From: Bacillota bacterium
GTDB lineage: Bacteria > Bacillota > Clostridia > Christensenellales > Aristaeellaceae
Reading direction: 5' to 3'
NCBI GenBank assembly: GCA_023395615.1
Contig: JAEWYP010000038.1
Location: forward strand, 1 to 56,205
Length of the DNA stretch: 56,205 bases
In this document: positions 8,954-17,300 of the stretch, in pieces
Position numbering within the stretch: the stretch's first letter is position 1
Layout of the letters: every line of letters starts with the position of its first letter
The notes under the pieces: model-generated
Told to the model about the DNA's origin: nothing
Database searches by the model: none
The model's input: the letters and a program-made list of their open reading frames with translations, nothing else
Position numbers and translations under genes: made by a program

Positions 8954-10771
8954 ATGAAAAACAAACTTTCCGCCGGGCGGGTTGGGGCGGCTGTCCTGAT
9001 CGCGGCGCTGGCGGTTTGGCGCCTGTCGGACGTTGTAACGATGCCGTCAAGCCCGTGGGTTTACTGGCCGCTGGCGGTCGCGCTGTTTGCGGTGTTCACC
9101 GCGTTGAGCATGCTCGCGTTCGCCAACCGGGACCGGCGACTGGCGTGGGTCAGCTACCCCTGCGGTTTCCTGTTCGCGTGCTTTGCGGTGCTGGGCAAGC
9201 CCATCAGCGAACAACATGCCCTGCCCACAGGCACGGTGTGGACGCTACCAGGCATGCTCCTGTCGGTCGCGGTGTTTACGGCGCTGTTCGGCGCGGCCAT
9301 CATGCTAACGTACCGGGCCGCGCTGCGCTGGCTGAGCCGCCCCGCCAAAATTTCCGCGAAGGAATCGCGCGTCAGCCGCCTGACCGGCAACTGGCTGTTC
9401 GCCTTTTTCGTACTGCTACTGTGCTGGGTGCCCGTCTGGCTGGCATTTTACCCCGGCACCTTCCGCTACGACGCGGATACGCAGTTCTTCTCCTATATGG
9501 ACGGGATGCTGACCACCCATCACCCTTTGCTGCACACGCTGCTGATGAGCTGGATACTGGACTTAGGCAATACTCTGGATTCCCTCACGCTGGGCGTGGC
9601 GATGTACGACGGTTTGCAACTTGCGCTTACGGCAGCCATCCTCGCGTACGCCTGCGTATGGCTGCGCAGGCGCGGCGCGCCCACAGCCCTGAGGGTTGCG
9701 GTACTCGCGTTGTTTGCGCTGCTGCCGCTGTATCCGCTGTGGGCGTTCAGCGCCACCAAAGATGTGCTTTTCGGCGGCTTCGTGCTGCTGCTGTGCCTCC
9801 AGATGGTCGATCTGTGGCGCGACGGCGCGGTCTGGTTCCGCTCGCCGGTGCGGATAGGGCTGTTCGCGCTGACCGCCATCCTGATGATGCTGCTGCGCAA
9901 CAACGGCGTGTACGCCTTCTGCCTGGCGCTGCCCTTCGCGGTGCTGATTGCCAAAGGCCGCCGGGCGCGCACCGCCCTGCTGTTCGCGGTCTGCGTGGCG
10001 CTTTACCTGGGGGCCAACCAACTGCTGATGACCGCCTGCGACGCGGAAGGCGGCAGCACCGTGGAAATGCTCTCCATCCCCCTACAACAGACCATGCGCG
10101 CCGCCACGCACGGAACCGTTTCGGACGACGACCGCGAAATGCTTTCACAGCTTTTCTGGGAATATGAGGGCGACTGGGCCGACCTGTACACCCCGCTTTG
10201 CGCCGACAACGTAAAATGGAATCTGGACGAGGATGTGTTATCCGCCGACCCCGGCGGCTACCTGGCCCTGTGGGCGCGGGTGGGGCGGCAGAACCCACGG
10301 CTGTATCTGGAAGCGTTTCTGGAGCAGAACCTGCCGTACTTTTACCCGGGCGCGAAGATGGAATATAACATTGTTCTTGGGCAGTTACCCATGGACCTGT
10401 ACACGCTGGAGGAACACTCCCTGCTGCCGGGGCTGAAGCCGTTTTATCAGGCGTATGACAAAACGCTTACGGTGTTTGGGCTGCCGGGTACGCAACTCCT
10501 GTCCGACAACGCGGTGATGGTCTGGCTTACCCTGTTGTTGTTGGGTTTCGCGCTGTACCGCAAACAGCGGGGTACGGTCATCGCGGCGCTGTTTCTGCTG
10601 GCCATCTGGTGCACCTGCCTGATGGGCCCCATCGCCGTGATGCGCTATCTGCTGGGCTTCTTCTATACCACGCCCGTGCTGCTGGCCGCGGCGTTTGCCC
10701 GTTCTCCCCGCGATAAGGCGGTCGCGGCCCGGCAAAGCGCGGCTATCCCGGCAGCCCAGAAGGCCGCCTGA
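8954..10771 (+). CDS. Polytopic membrane protein, DUF6020-like
   Basis: 605 residues with about 12 hydrophobic segments, so an integral membrane protein. The stretch AFYPGTFRYDADTQF followed by HHPLLHTLLMSWIL after the fifth or sixth segment matches what I remember of the DUF6020 family of Clostridia, whose topology recalls GT39/Wzy-type glycosyltransferases; function is unknown. A large loop (about 370-500) is the only extended non-membrane part. ATG at 8954 follows AGAAGGTG; upstream in-frame codons lack a ribosome binding site. It diverges from recJ and stands alone before a bidirectional terminator. A role in cell-envelope glycan or lipid handling is speculation. Confidence 0.72.
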   Translation: MKNKLSAGRVGAAVLIAALAVWRLSDVVTMPSSPWVYWPLAVALFAVFTALSMLAFANRDRRLAWVSYPCGFLFACFAVLGKPISEQHALPTGTVWTLPGMLLSVAVFTALFGAAIMLTYRAALRWLSRPAKISAKESRVSRLTGNWLFAFFVLLLCWVPVWLAFYPGTFRYDADTQFFSYMDGMLTTHHPLLHTLLMSWILDLGNTLDSLTLGVAMYDGLQLALTAAILAYACVWLRRRGAPTALRVAVLALFALLPLYPLWAFSATKDVLFGGFVLLLCLQMVDLWRDGAVWFRSPVRIGLFALTAILMMLLRNNGVYAFCLALPFAVLIAKGRRARTALLFAVCVALYLGANQLLMTACDAEGGSTVEMLSIPLQQTMRAATHGTVSDDDREMLSQLFWEYEGDWADLYTPLCADNVKWNLDEDVLSADPGGYLALWARVGRQNPRLYLEAFLEQNLPYFYPGAKMEYNIVLGQLPMDLYTLEEHSLLPGLKPFYQAYDKTLTVFGLPGTQLLSDNAVMVWLTLLLLGFALYRKQRGTVIAALFLLAIWCTCLMGPIAVMRYLLGFFYTTPVLLAAAFARSPRDKAVAARQSAAIPAAQKAA

Positions 10772-10810
10772 GCGGATCCGGCGCGGGACGCGCCTGCTCA
10801 GGCTTTATGT

Positions 10811-10854
10811 AAAACGGACCCTTCGGCATGTCAGCGCCGGAAAGGCCCGTTTTT
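10811..10854. terminator. Bidirectional terminator between membrane protein and NYN gene
   Basis: Imperfect stem between AAAACGGACCCTTCGG and CCGGAAAGGCCCGTTTTT around a 10-nt loop. The A-run on the left and T-run on the right allow termination of both converging genes. Confidence 0.7.
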
Positions 10855-10881
10855 GATATGCTTTTTTCTTTGTGTCCACCG

Positions 10882-11421
10882 TTACGGTACGGCATCCATG
10901 CTGAATCCGTTTCCGGGCAGTTTTTCAATTTCAGGCCGAAGGCTTTCCATATCAATCAGGTGCATCCCTGCAACGTCCCGCAGCTCCGACGCCACAAAGT
11001 GCGGCGAGGCGATTACCTTAAACCGTTTGCCACGCGCGCGCAGCAGCCGCAGGGCCCGGTCAAAGTCCCCGTCGCCGCTTACCAGCACGGCGATGTCGTA
11101 GTTGTCGATGGTGTTAAACATATCCAGAACAATTTCAATATCCAGATCCGCTTTTTGCTTCGTTTCCCCCGTCGTGGGGTCATGGATGGTCTTGATGGGT
11201 TTGGTGACCAGCGAATACCCGATGTAGGTCAGTGCGTTTAAAAAGGCCTGCTGGCCCGATTCCGGCGGGGCATCCTTGCCGACGTAATAATACGCGTCCA
11301 CGATTTCCCCGAAGCGTTCGCAGTATTTCAACAATTTTTTGGTATCCACAAACCATTTCAGATCATTTTTCTGCATATAAAAGAAATTGGCGCCGTCCAC
11401 AAATACAGCGACTCGATCCAT
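10882..11421 (-). CDS. NYN domain protein (LabA/DUF88-like)
   Basis: 179 residues forming one NYN domain, a PIN-like nuclease fold. Acidic residues expected at the active site are visible: Asp9 in FVDGANFFY, the DLDIEIVLDM stretch and SGDGDFDRAL. The family is predicted to cut or bind RNA, but few members have been tested, so RNase activity is inference. The ATG follows AGGAGGGAG at 5 nt, a very strong ribosome binding site. It converges on the preceding membrane protein and lies 72 nt downstream of the EamA transporter in the same direction, so the two could share a transcript. Confidence 0.88.
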   Translation of the reverse strand: MDRVAVFVDGANFFYMQKNDLKWFVDTKKLLKYCERFGEIVDAYYYVGKDAPPESGQQAFLNALTYIGYSLVTKPIKTIHDPTTGETKQKADLDIEIVLDMFNTIDNYDIAVLVSGDGDFDRALRLLRARGKRFKVIASPHFVASELRDVAGMHLIDMESLRPEIEKLPGNGFSMDAVP

Positions 11422-11493
11422 TTCATCTCCCTCCTTTCCGATTTCATCATAACATAAATTTTACCATCCGGAAAGCATGGTTTTTCCATGCGA

Positions 11494-12390
11494 TCAGGCC
11501 CGGTCCGCCGCGCGTTCCCGGCCGAACCACCGGCCCCCGAAGCGGAACAGCAGCAGCCCCGCGATAATCAGCACGCCGCCGGCGACCGTGGACATTTCGA
11601 TGGCTTCCCCCGCTAACCACAACCCGAGCAGCGTGGTTAAAAATGGCGTGACGAACATATAGTTGCTCACCGACGAGGTGTTCGCGGCCAGCGACAGCGC
11701 CTTGCTCCACGCGCAGTAGGCGATTGCGCTGGAGAACACGCCCAGCACCGCCAGGTACAGGTACTGGATGGGCGGCGCGGCCCGGAGCTGCGTTACGGCG
11801 TCCGGCAGAAACACGCACAGCATCAGCGTGCCGAAAAAAATGCTGTACGCCGTGGATTGCAGCGCCGAGTACGTTTTTGTCAGCCGCCGCTGGAGCAGGT
11901 TATATACGCTGATCAGCAGGGCGGACAGAAACATGTAAAAAAGCCCCGCGTTGAACGTGAACCCGCCGCGCAGCACCGTAAGCACAGCTACCCCGATAAA
12001 GCATACCCCGATTGCGCCGTACTGAAGCGCGGTCAGTTTTTCCCGGTACACCGCCCGCGCCAGCAGCGCCGTAAGAATCGGCGTCGTGGCGATCATCACG
12101 CTGCCGGTGGAGGCGCTTACGCTCACGCTGCCCAGGTTGAACGTAATCATATACAGCCCGAAGCCCGTCGCGCCGGATAACAGAAACCACGGCAGGTCGC
12201 GCGGCGCGGGCGGTTTCATGCGCGTCGCAACCGCTACGACTGCCAGCGCCGCGGACGCCGCCAGATACCTGAGCACGCCCAGCGAATACGGCGTAAAGCT
12301 CGCCAGTGCCAGTCGGGTAAACACAAACGCCATCGACCAGAAAAGGATGGTGACCGCCGCATAGGGATGGTAGCTGTTTTTCCATCGCAT
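11494..12390 (-). CDS. EamA/DMT-family transporter
   Basis: 298 residues with ten hydrophobic helices arranged as two repeated EamA units (about 10-140 and 155-285), typical of drug/metabolite exporters. Motif-like pieces include FWSMAFVFTRLAL at the start of unit 1, ATTPILTALLARAVYREKL at its end and the matching VTPFLTTLLGLWLAGEAI at the end of unit 2. Substrate cannot be read from sequence; amino acids or purine-like metabolites are usual for the family. A possible -10 (TATACT on the minus strand, 12420-12425) precedes the ATG, but no good -35 is seen. Confidence 0.88.
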   Translation of the reverse strand: MRWKNSYHPYAAVTILFWSMAFVFTRLALASFTPYSLGVLRYLAASAALAVVAVATRMKPPAPRDLPWFLLSGATGFGLYMITFNLGSVSVSASTGSVMIATTPILTALLARAVYREKLTALQYGAIGVCFIGVAVLTVLRGGFTFNAGLFYMFLSALLISVYNLLQRRLTKTYSALQSTAYSIFFGTLMLCVFLPDAVTQLRAAPPIQYLYLAVLGVFSSAIAYCAWSKALSLAANTSSVSNYMFVTPFLTTLLGLWLAGEAIEMSTVAGGVLIIAGLLLFRFGGRWFGRERAADRA

Positions 12391-12585
12391 TTCAGAAGGC
12401 CCCTTTCTACAGGCGCGTCAGTATACAAAGTGTGATATGATCTGCATTGCGGGCAGTATATCACGCCACGCAGCGTACGGCAACAGGGTTTTTCGCCATC
12501 TGGCAGGGTTGAGGCACTCCTCGGGCGAACAACAATAGGGAAATAACGCAAGGCGCGGTCCCCGGATCGCGCGGGAGGAATACGG

Positions 12586-14784
12586 ATGAACGACCGATAC
12601 GTGGAAGCCGCGCAGCGCGCGGAAGAACTGCTGACCCGGATGACACTGGAAGAAAAAGCCGCGCAGATGACGCAAGTGCCCGCCAGCGCCCTGACGGACG
12701 AGCAGGCCGAAGCCTGGGCCGAACGCGGTGTGGGCAGTTTTTTACATACGCTGGGGGAGCGCGCCGCCAAACTGCAGCAGATCGCCCTGCACAGCCGTTT
12801 GGGCATTCCGGTGTTTTTCGGCATCGACGCGGTGCGCGGCCACGCGCTGAAGAACGGCGCGACCATTTACCCCAGCCCCCTGGCGATGGCCTGTTCCTGG
12901 GACCGGGAGCTGCTCACCGCCGTGGGGCGCGCCACTGCGGAAGAAGTAGCCGCCGATGGCCTGCACTGGACGTTTTCGCCGCTTTTGTGCGTGGCGCGGG
13001 ATTTACGCTGGGGCCGGGTGGACGAAACCTTCGGCGAATCCCCGCGGCTGATCGGGGAGCTGGCTTCCGCCATGATCCGCGGCTATCAGGGCGACGACCT
13101 GTCCGCGCCGGACAGCATTATGGCCTGCGCGAAGCACTATCTGGCCTACGGGGAAAGCACCGGCGGACGCGACTCGGTCGATGCGCCGATCCCGCTGCGG
13201 CTGATACGGGAGCTTTTTCTGCCCCCCTTTGCGCAGGCGGTGCAGGCCGGTTGCGCCACCTTTATGACCGCCTATTCCTCCATTGACGGCGTTCCGATGA
13301 CCGCCCATCGCGAACTGCTGACCCGTGTGTTAAAAGAAGAACTGGGCTTTGGCGGGTTTGTGGTGACGGACTGGGACAACGTGCGCGCGCTGGTAACCCG
13401 CCAGCACGTGGCGGAATCTCTGCGCGACGCGGCCGTACTGGCCGCCAATGCCGGGAACGATATGTTCATGTCCACACCCGAAGCCTGCGACGAGCTGATC
13501 GCCGCGGTGCGGGAAGGCTCTCTGTCCGAAACCGTGCTGGACGGCGCGGTGCGGCGGATCCTCACCATGAAATACCGTCTGGGGCTGTTCGGGGAAAAGA
13601 GCCTCCACGCATATGCGCTGCCTGCGGACGCCATGGAAAGGCACTCCGCGCTCAACCGCCGCGCGCAGGAGGAGGCGCTGGTGCTGCTGCAAAACAACGG
13701 CGCGCTGCCGCTATCCGCCCGCAAAATCGCCGTGGTCGGTCCCGCGGCGGACGACGCCGTCGCGATGCTTGGCGACTGGACTTACTTAAGCCATCCCGAT
13801 CCCCATCCGGACGCCACGCACGCGATCCTGCCCGTGACCCCGTACCGCGGTCTGGCCGCGCTGGGCGAGCGGCACGGCTTTACCGTGTCGTACGCGCGCG
13901 GATGCGGTTTCTTTTCCGCCGGAACGCCCGCGACTGTGCAATACGAGTCGACGCCCGCCCTGCAGGCTGAGTTCGCCCGCCTGTCCGGTGCGCTGGACAT
14001 TCCCGCTGTGCAGGCAGCCTGTGCCGACGCGGAGGTCATCGTCGCCTGCGTGGGCGATTGCCTCGCACAGAACGGCGAGGGCCGCGACCGCGCAGACCTG
14101 AACCTGTCCGGCGACCAGCTGGCATTATTGCAAACGCTGAAAGCCCTCGGCAAGCCGCTGGTCGTAGTGCTGGCAACCGCCAAACCGCTTACGACGCCGT
14201 GGATCAAGTGGAACGCCGACGCCGTCGTGCAGGCCTTCAGCGGCGGGCAGACGCTGGGCGACGCGCTGGCAAGGCTGCTGACCGGAGAACTGAACCCCTC
14301 CGGCAAACTGCCAATCAGCTTTGCCCACACCACGGGGCAACTGCCTGTTTACCACAATAGCCTCCCCGGCTGGCATGACGGCCGCTACATGGACGCGCCC
14401 GCCGAGCCGCTGTATCCTTTCGGCTTCGGGTTAAGCTATACCCGCTTCCGGTATGGCGCGCCGCTGTTTATGGAAACGGATGCCGGGCGCAGCCTGACCG
14501 TGACCGTGCAAAACGCGGGCGGATGGGACGGCGTGGAAACCGTGCAGGTATACGCCCACCGCCCGTCCGCAGGCCGCATCACGCCGGTGAAGGAGCTGGT
14601 GGATTTCCGCCGCGTGCCGCTTGCGGTCGGTGAAGAAAAGGAACTGGTTTTCTCCATCCCGGACGATCGCCTGTGCGCCGTGCGCGACGATGGCAGCCGG
14701 GTGCTGGAACGCGGCGAATATACGCTGATGGTCGGCAGCTCCTCCCGGGACGCGGACCTGCAATGGGTGCGTTTCCGGGTATAG
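12586..14784 (+). CDS. Glycoside hydrolase family 3 beta-glucosidase-like enzyme
   Basis: 732 residues without a signal peptide, so intracellular. N-terminal GH3 barrel (about 1-340) with the substrate loop RDLRWGRVDETFGE, the KHYLAYG motif (His184) and the nucleophile Asp262 in GGFVVTDWDNV. A GH3 C-terminal domain follows (VLLQNNGALPL, IAVVGPAADD, PFGFGLSYT), then a fibronectin-III-like tail from about 620. The three-domain build is that of beta-glucosidases/xylosidases rather than the short NagZ type. The ATG follows GGGAGG at 7 nt. Precise specificity cannot be told. Downstream nagA has its own promoter, so joint use in amino-sugar breakdown is only suggested by proximity. Confidence 0.92.
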   Translation: MNDRYVEAAQRAEELLTRMTLEEKAAQMTQVPASALTDEQAEAWAERGVGSFLHTLGERAAKLQQIALHSRLGIPVFFGIDAVRGHALKNGATIYPSPLAMACSWDRELLTAVGRATAEEVAADGLHWTFSPLLCVARDLRWGRVDETFGESPRLIGELASAMIRGYQGDDLSAPDSIMACAKHYLAYGESTGGRDSVDAPIPLRLIRELFLPPFAQAVQAGCATFMTAYSSIDGVPMTAHRELLTRVLKEELGFGGFVVTDWDNVRALVTRQHVAESLRDAAVLAANAGNDMFMSTPEACDELIAAVREGSLSETVLDGAVRRILTMKYRLGLFGEKSLHAYALPADAMERHSALNRRAQEEALVLLQNNGALPLSARKIAVVGPAADDAVAMLGDWTYLSHPDPHPDATHAILPVTPYRGLAALGERHGFTVSYARGCGFFSAGTPATVQYESTPALQAEFARLSGALDIPAVQAACADAEVIVACVGDCLAQNGEGRDRADLNLSGDQLALLQTLKALGKPLVVVLATAKPLTTPWIKWNADAVVQAFSGGQTLGDALARLLTGELNPSGKLPISFAHTTGQLPVYHNSLPGWHDGRYMDAPAEPLYPFGFGLSYTRFRYGAPLFMETDAGRSLTVTVQNAGGWDGVETVQVYAHRPSAGRITPVKELVDFRRVPLAVGEEKELVFSIPDDRLCAVRDDGSRVLERGEYTLMVGSSSRDADLQWVRFRV

Positions 14785-14868
14785 CCACCCGCAGGGCAAG
14801 CAGCCCGACGCCCAACCGGACCGACCGTCCGCATAAAATGTAAGGTTTTAAGAAAACAGACCCCATTA

Positions 14869-14902
14869 GGGCGGGAACGTGTACAGCCGTACGCGACCGC
14901 CC
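14869..14902 (+). terminator. Terminator after GH3 gene
   Basis: GGGCGG pairs with CCGCCC and the inner CGTGTAC with GTACGCG (one wobble). TTTGTGTT follows. It lies 85 nt after the GH3 stop. The rest of the 14785-14993 gap shows no gene. Confidence 0.5.
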
Positions 14903-14993
14903 TTTGTGTTGCAGCCGGCAGTCTATCCAGGCAAGCTGCGCGCGCGACAAAGCGCGGATGTCTATTCTTCCCGCAGGCATCTTTCTCCCGTTC

Positions 14994-15021
14994 TTGCAGA
15001 ATCGAAAAAAAACGGTACAAT
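14994..15021 (+). promoter_or_regulatory. nagA promoter
   Basis: TTGCAG (14994-14999), 16-nt A-rich spacer, TACAAT (15016-15021). Predicted start of transcription is about 30 nt before the nagA initiation codon. Confidence 0.6.
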
Positions 15022-15057
15022 AACGATAAGAAGAGGATCAACCGAGGAGGTGTGACC

Positions 15058-16197
15058 TTGAAGGCAATCATCAACGGAACCCTGTTCCTGAACGGGGAGT
15101 TTGTGGAAAACCGCGTGCTGCTGTTTGACCGGCACATTCTGGGCACCGCCGCATGCGCCCCGGAAGGCGCGCAGTTATACGATGCGGGCGGCGGCATGGT
15201 ATCCGCCGGACTGATCGACGTGCATTGCCACGGTTTCGGCGGCCGGGAAGCGGGCGAAGCCACCGCCGAAGAACTGCTGGAGATGTGCCGCACACTGGTA
15301 AGCCACGGAGTCACCGCGTGGCTGCCCACGGTCAGTTGTCTCCCGAAAGACCGCTACCGGGATTGTTTCGACCAGCTTCGTACCGCGCGCCGCCAGACCG
15401 AAAAGCCGGGTTTCAGGGGCGCACGTATTCTGGGCGCGCATGCCGAAGGCCCTTTCCTGAGCCCGCAGAAATGCGGCGCACAGAACATCGCCTGCATCCT
15501 GCCGCCGGACTGGACAATGGTCGATCCGTATCTGCCTGAGATACGAATGATTACCGTCGCGCCGGAAATGGAAGGCGCGCTGCCGCTGATCCGCCGCCTG
15601 GCCGACGCGGGCATTACCGTATCCGCCGGACATACCAACGCGAATTACGCGCAGACTGTCGCGGGGATCGACGCGGGCATTACGCACGCCACACACCTGT
15701 TTAACGCCATGCCCAGTCTGGTCAGCCGCAACCCCGGCCCCGTCACCGCACTGCTCAACGACAGCCGCGTTTATTGCGAGCTGATCGCGGACGGTTTTCA
15801 TGTGCACCCGGCGCTGTTGGCGCTGACAGCGCGGCTGAAGGGCAACCGGCTGGTGCTGGTTACCGATTCCATTCGCTTCGCGGGCCTGCCGGACGGCACT
15901 TATACCCTGTCTGGGCAAACAGTGACCGTACACGGACCGGAATGCCTGCTGCCGGGCGGCACTATCGCGGGCAGCACCCTTACGCTGGATCGCGCGGTTC
16001 GAAACGCGCACGATATGGGGGGCATGGCAACAACACAGGCTCTTTTTGCCGCAACAGCCGGTGCGGCCGCCTCCATTGGGGAACACACGCGCGGCACGCT
16101 TGCCGACGGCAATGAAGCCGACATTGCCGTATTTGACCGGCAAATGCAGCCGACATGCACCTTCGTGAGCGGAGAAGAAGTGTGGAAAGCGCAGTAA
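15058..16197 (+). CDS. nagA: N-acetylglucosamine-6-phosphate deacetylase
   Basis: 379-residue amidohydrolase that removes acetate from GlcNAc-6-phosphate, feeding amino sugars from wall recycling or host glycans into glycolysis. Visible motifs: metal-binding HxH in GLIDVHCHGFGG (His56/His58), EGPFLSP with the metal-binding Glu, AGHTNANY and THLFNAMPSL carrying metal/substrate histidines, and the catalytic aspartate in LVTDSIRFAG. Start: the TTG at 15058 stands 7 nt after GAGGAGG and gives the family-typical opening MKAIING; a GTG at 15052 is only 1 nt from that site. No nagB or transporter is adjacent. Confidence 0.94.
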   Translation: MKAIINGTLFLNGEFVENRVLLFDRHILGTAACAPEGAQLYDAGGGMVSAGLIDVHCHGFGGREAGEATAEELLEMCRTLVSHGVTAWLPTVSCLPKDRYRDCFDQLRTARRQTEKPGFRGARILGAHAEGPFLSPQKCGAQNIACILPPDWTMVDPYLPEIRMITVAPEMEGALPLIRRLADAGITVSAGHTNANYAQTVAGIDAGITHATHLFNAMPSLVSRNPGPVTALLNDSRVYCELIADGFHVHPALLALTARLKGNRLVLVTDSIRFAGLPDGTYTLSGQTVTVHGPECLLPGGTIAGSTLTLDRAVRNAHDMGGMATTQALFAATAGAAASIGEHTRGTLADGNEADIAVFDRQMQPTCTFVSGEEVWKAQ

Positions 16198-16231
16198 TCT
16201 CAAAGCGCGCAAGCCCGAAACGGGAAAGGGA

Positions 16232-16260
16232 TTGCTTTTTCCGCTTTCATCGGGTATTAT
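16232..16260 (+). promoter_or_regulatory. degV promoter
   Basis: TTGCTT (16232-16237), 17-nt spacer, TATTAT (16255-16260), placed about 40 nt before the start codon in the nagA-degV gap. Confidence 0.6.
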
Positions 16261-16307
16261 GAAGGATGTGTTTACGTTTCCCCATTTCGCACCGGAAAGA
16301 ATGATGA

Positions 16308-17195
16308 ATGATGGCCGATTATATCCTCAGCTGCTGCTCTACGGCCGACTTGAATGTAGAGCATTTTGAAAATCGCGATATTCACTATATCTGTTTTCAT
16401 TACAGTCTGGATGGCCGTCAACTGCCGGACGACCTGGGGCAGAGCATGCCCTTTGAGGAATTTTACCGCAGGATGGCCGCCGGAGCGGACACCAGCACTT
16501 CGCAGGTGAACGCCGATGAGTTCGAAGCCTATTTTACCCGCTTTTTGCAGGAAGGAAAGGACATTCTGCATGTCACGCTTTCCTCCGGCATCTCCGGCGT
16601 CATCAACTCCGCTGTGATCGCCAAAGAAAATCTGGAAGCGAAGTTTCCGGATCGGAAAATCTACATTGTGGATTCGCTGGGCGCATCCAGCGGTTACGGC
16701 CTGCTGATGGACAAGTTGGCCGACCTGCGGGACAGCGGCATGGGCATCGACGACCTGCGCGCCTGGGCCGAGGCCCACAAGCTGGAACTGCATCACTGGT
16801 TTTTCTCCACCGACCTCAGTTTTTACATCAAAGGCGGTCGCATCTCCAAAACCGCGGGGATGTTCGGCAAGCTGCTCAATATCTGCCCGCTGCTCAATAT
16901 GGACGCGCAGGGGCGGCTGGTACCGCGCTCCAAGGTTCGCACCAAGCACAAGGTGATCCGGGAAATTGTGGACCGGATGATTGAAAACGCTGTGGACGGG
17001 GTGGATTATTCCGGCAAGTGCTACATCTCCCAGTCCGCCTGCGTGGACGATGCCAAAGCCGTCGCGACGCTAGTGGAAGCGAACTTCCCCCGGCTGAACG
17101 GCAAGGTGGAAATCAACTATGTGGGCACCACCATCGGCAGCCACACCGGCCCCGGCACCGTCGCTCTGTTCTTCTGGGGCGAGAAACGGGAGTAG
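16308..17195 (+). CDS. DegV family fatty-acid-binding protein
   Basis: 295 residues. DegV/FakB proteins hold a fatty acid in a two-domain cleft and present it to the kinase FakA in Gram-positive bacteria. Seen here: LSSGISGVINSA (the S-S-G loop that contacts the carboxylate), VDSLGASSGYGLL, and FYIKGGRISK near the domain junction, then a C-terminal domain ending in IGSHTGPGTVALFF (the conserved HxGPG motif). The track-level start at 16308 has tandem ATGs (16308, 16311) after GGAAAG; either is possible. No fakA is near, which is common because genomes carry several degV paralogues. Confidence 0.92.
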   Translation: MMADYILSCCSTADLNVEHFENRDIHYICFHYSLDGRQLPDDLGQSMPFEEFYRRMAAGADTSTSQVNADEFEAYFTRFLQEGKDILHVTLSSGISGVINSAVIAKENLEAKFPDRKIYIVDSLGASSGYGLLMDKLADLRDSGMGIDDLRAWAEAHKLELHHWFFSTDLSFYIKGGRISKTAGMFGKLLNICPLLNMDAQGRLVPRSKVRTKHKVIREIVDRMIENAVDGVDYSGKCYISQSACVDDAKAVATLVEANFPRLNGKVEINYVGTTIGSHTGPGTVALFFWGEKRE

Positions 17196-17236
17196 ATCAA
17201 TCCCGGTCCTGTACCTCCATGCACATTCCCGATAGG

Positions 17237-17272
17237 AAAACCCCGCCGCGATACATTTCGCGGCGGGGTTTT
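17237..17272. terminator. Strong bidirectional terminator
   Basis: Perfect 15-bp stem (AAAACCCCGCCGCGA with TCGCGGCGGGGTTTT) and a 6-nt loop, between the converging degV and SH3-protein genes. Confidence 0.9.
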
Positions 17273-17300
17273 GATTTCCGTCCAAGAGCCTATGAGCCTT

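Noticed and set aside
8866..10167. 433-codon frame overlapping the DUF6020-like gene
   Set aside because: Same strand, other frame; Arg-rich, no hydrophobic pattern, while the chosen frame has regular membrane helices.
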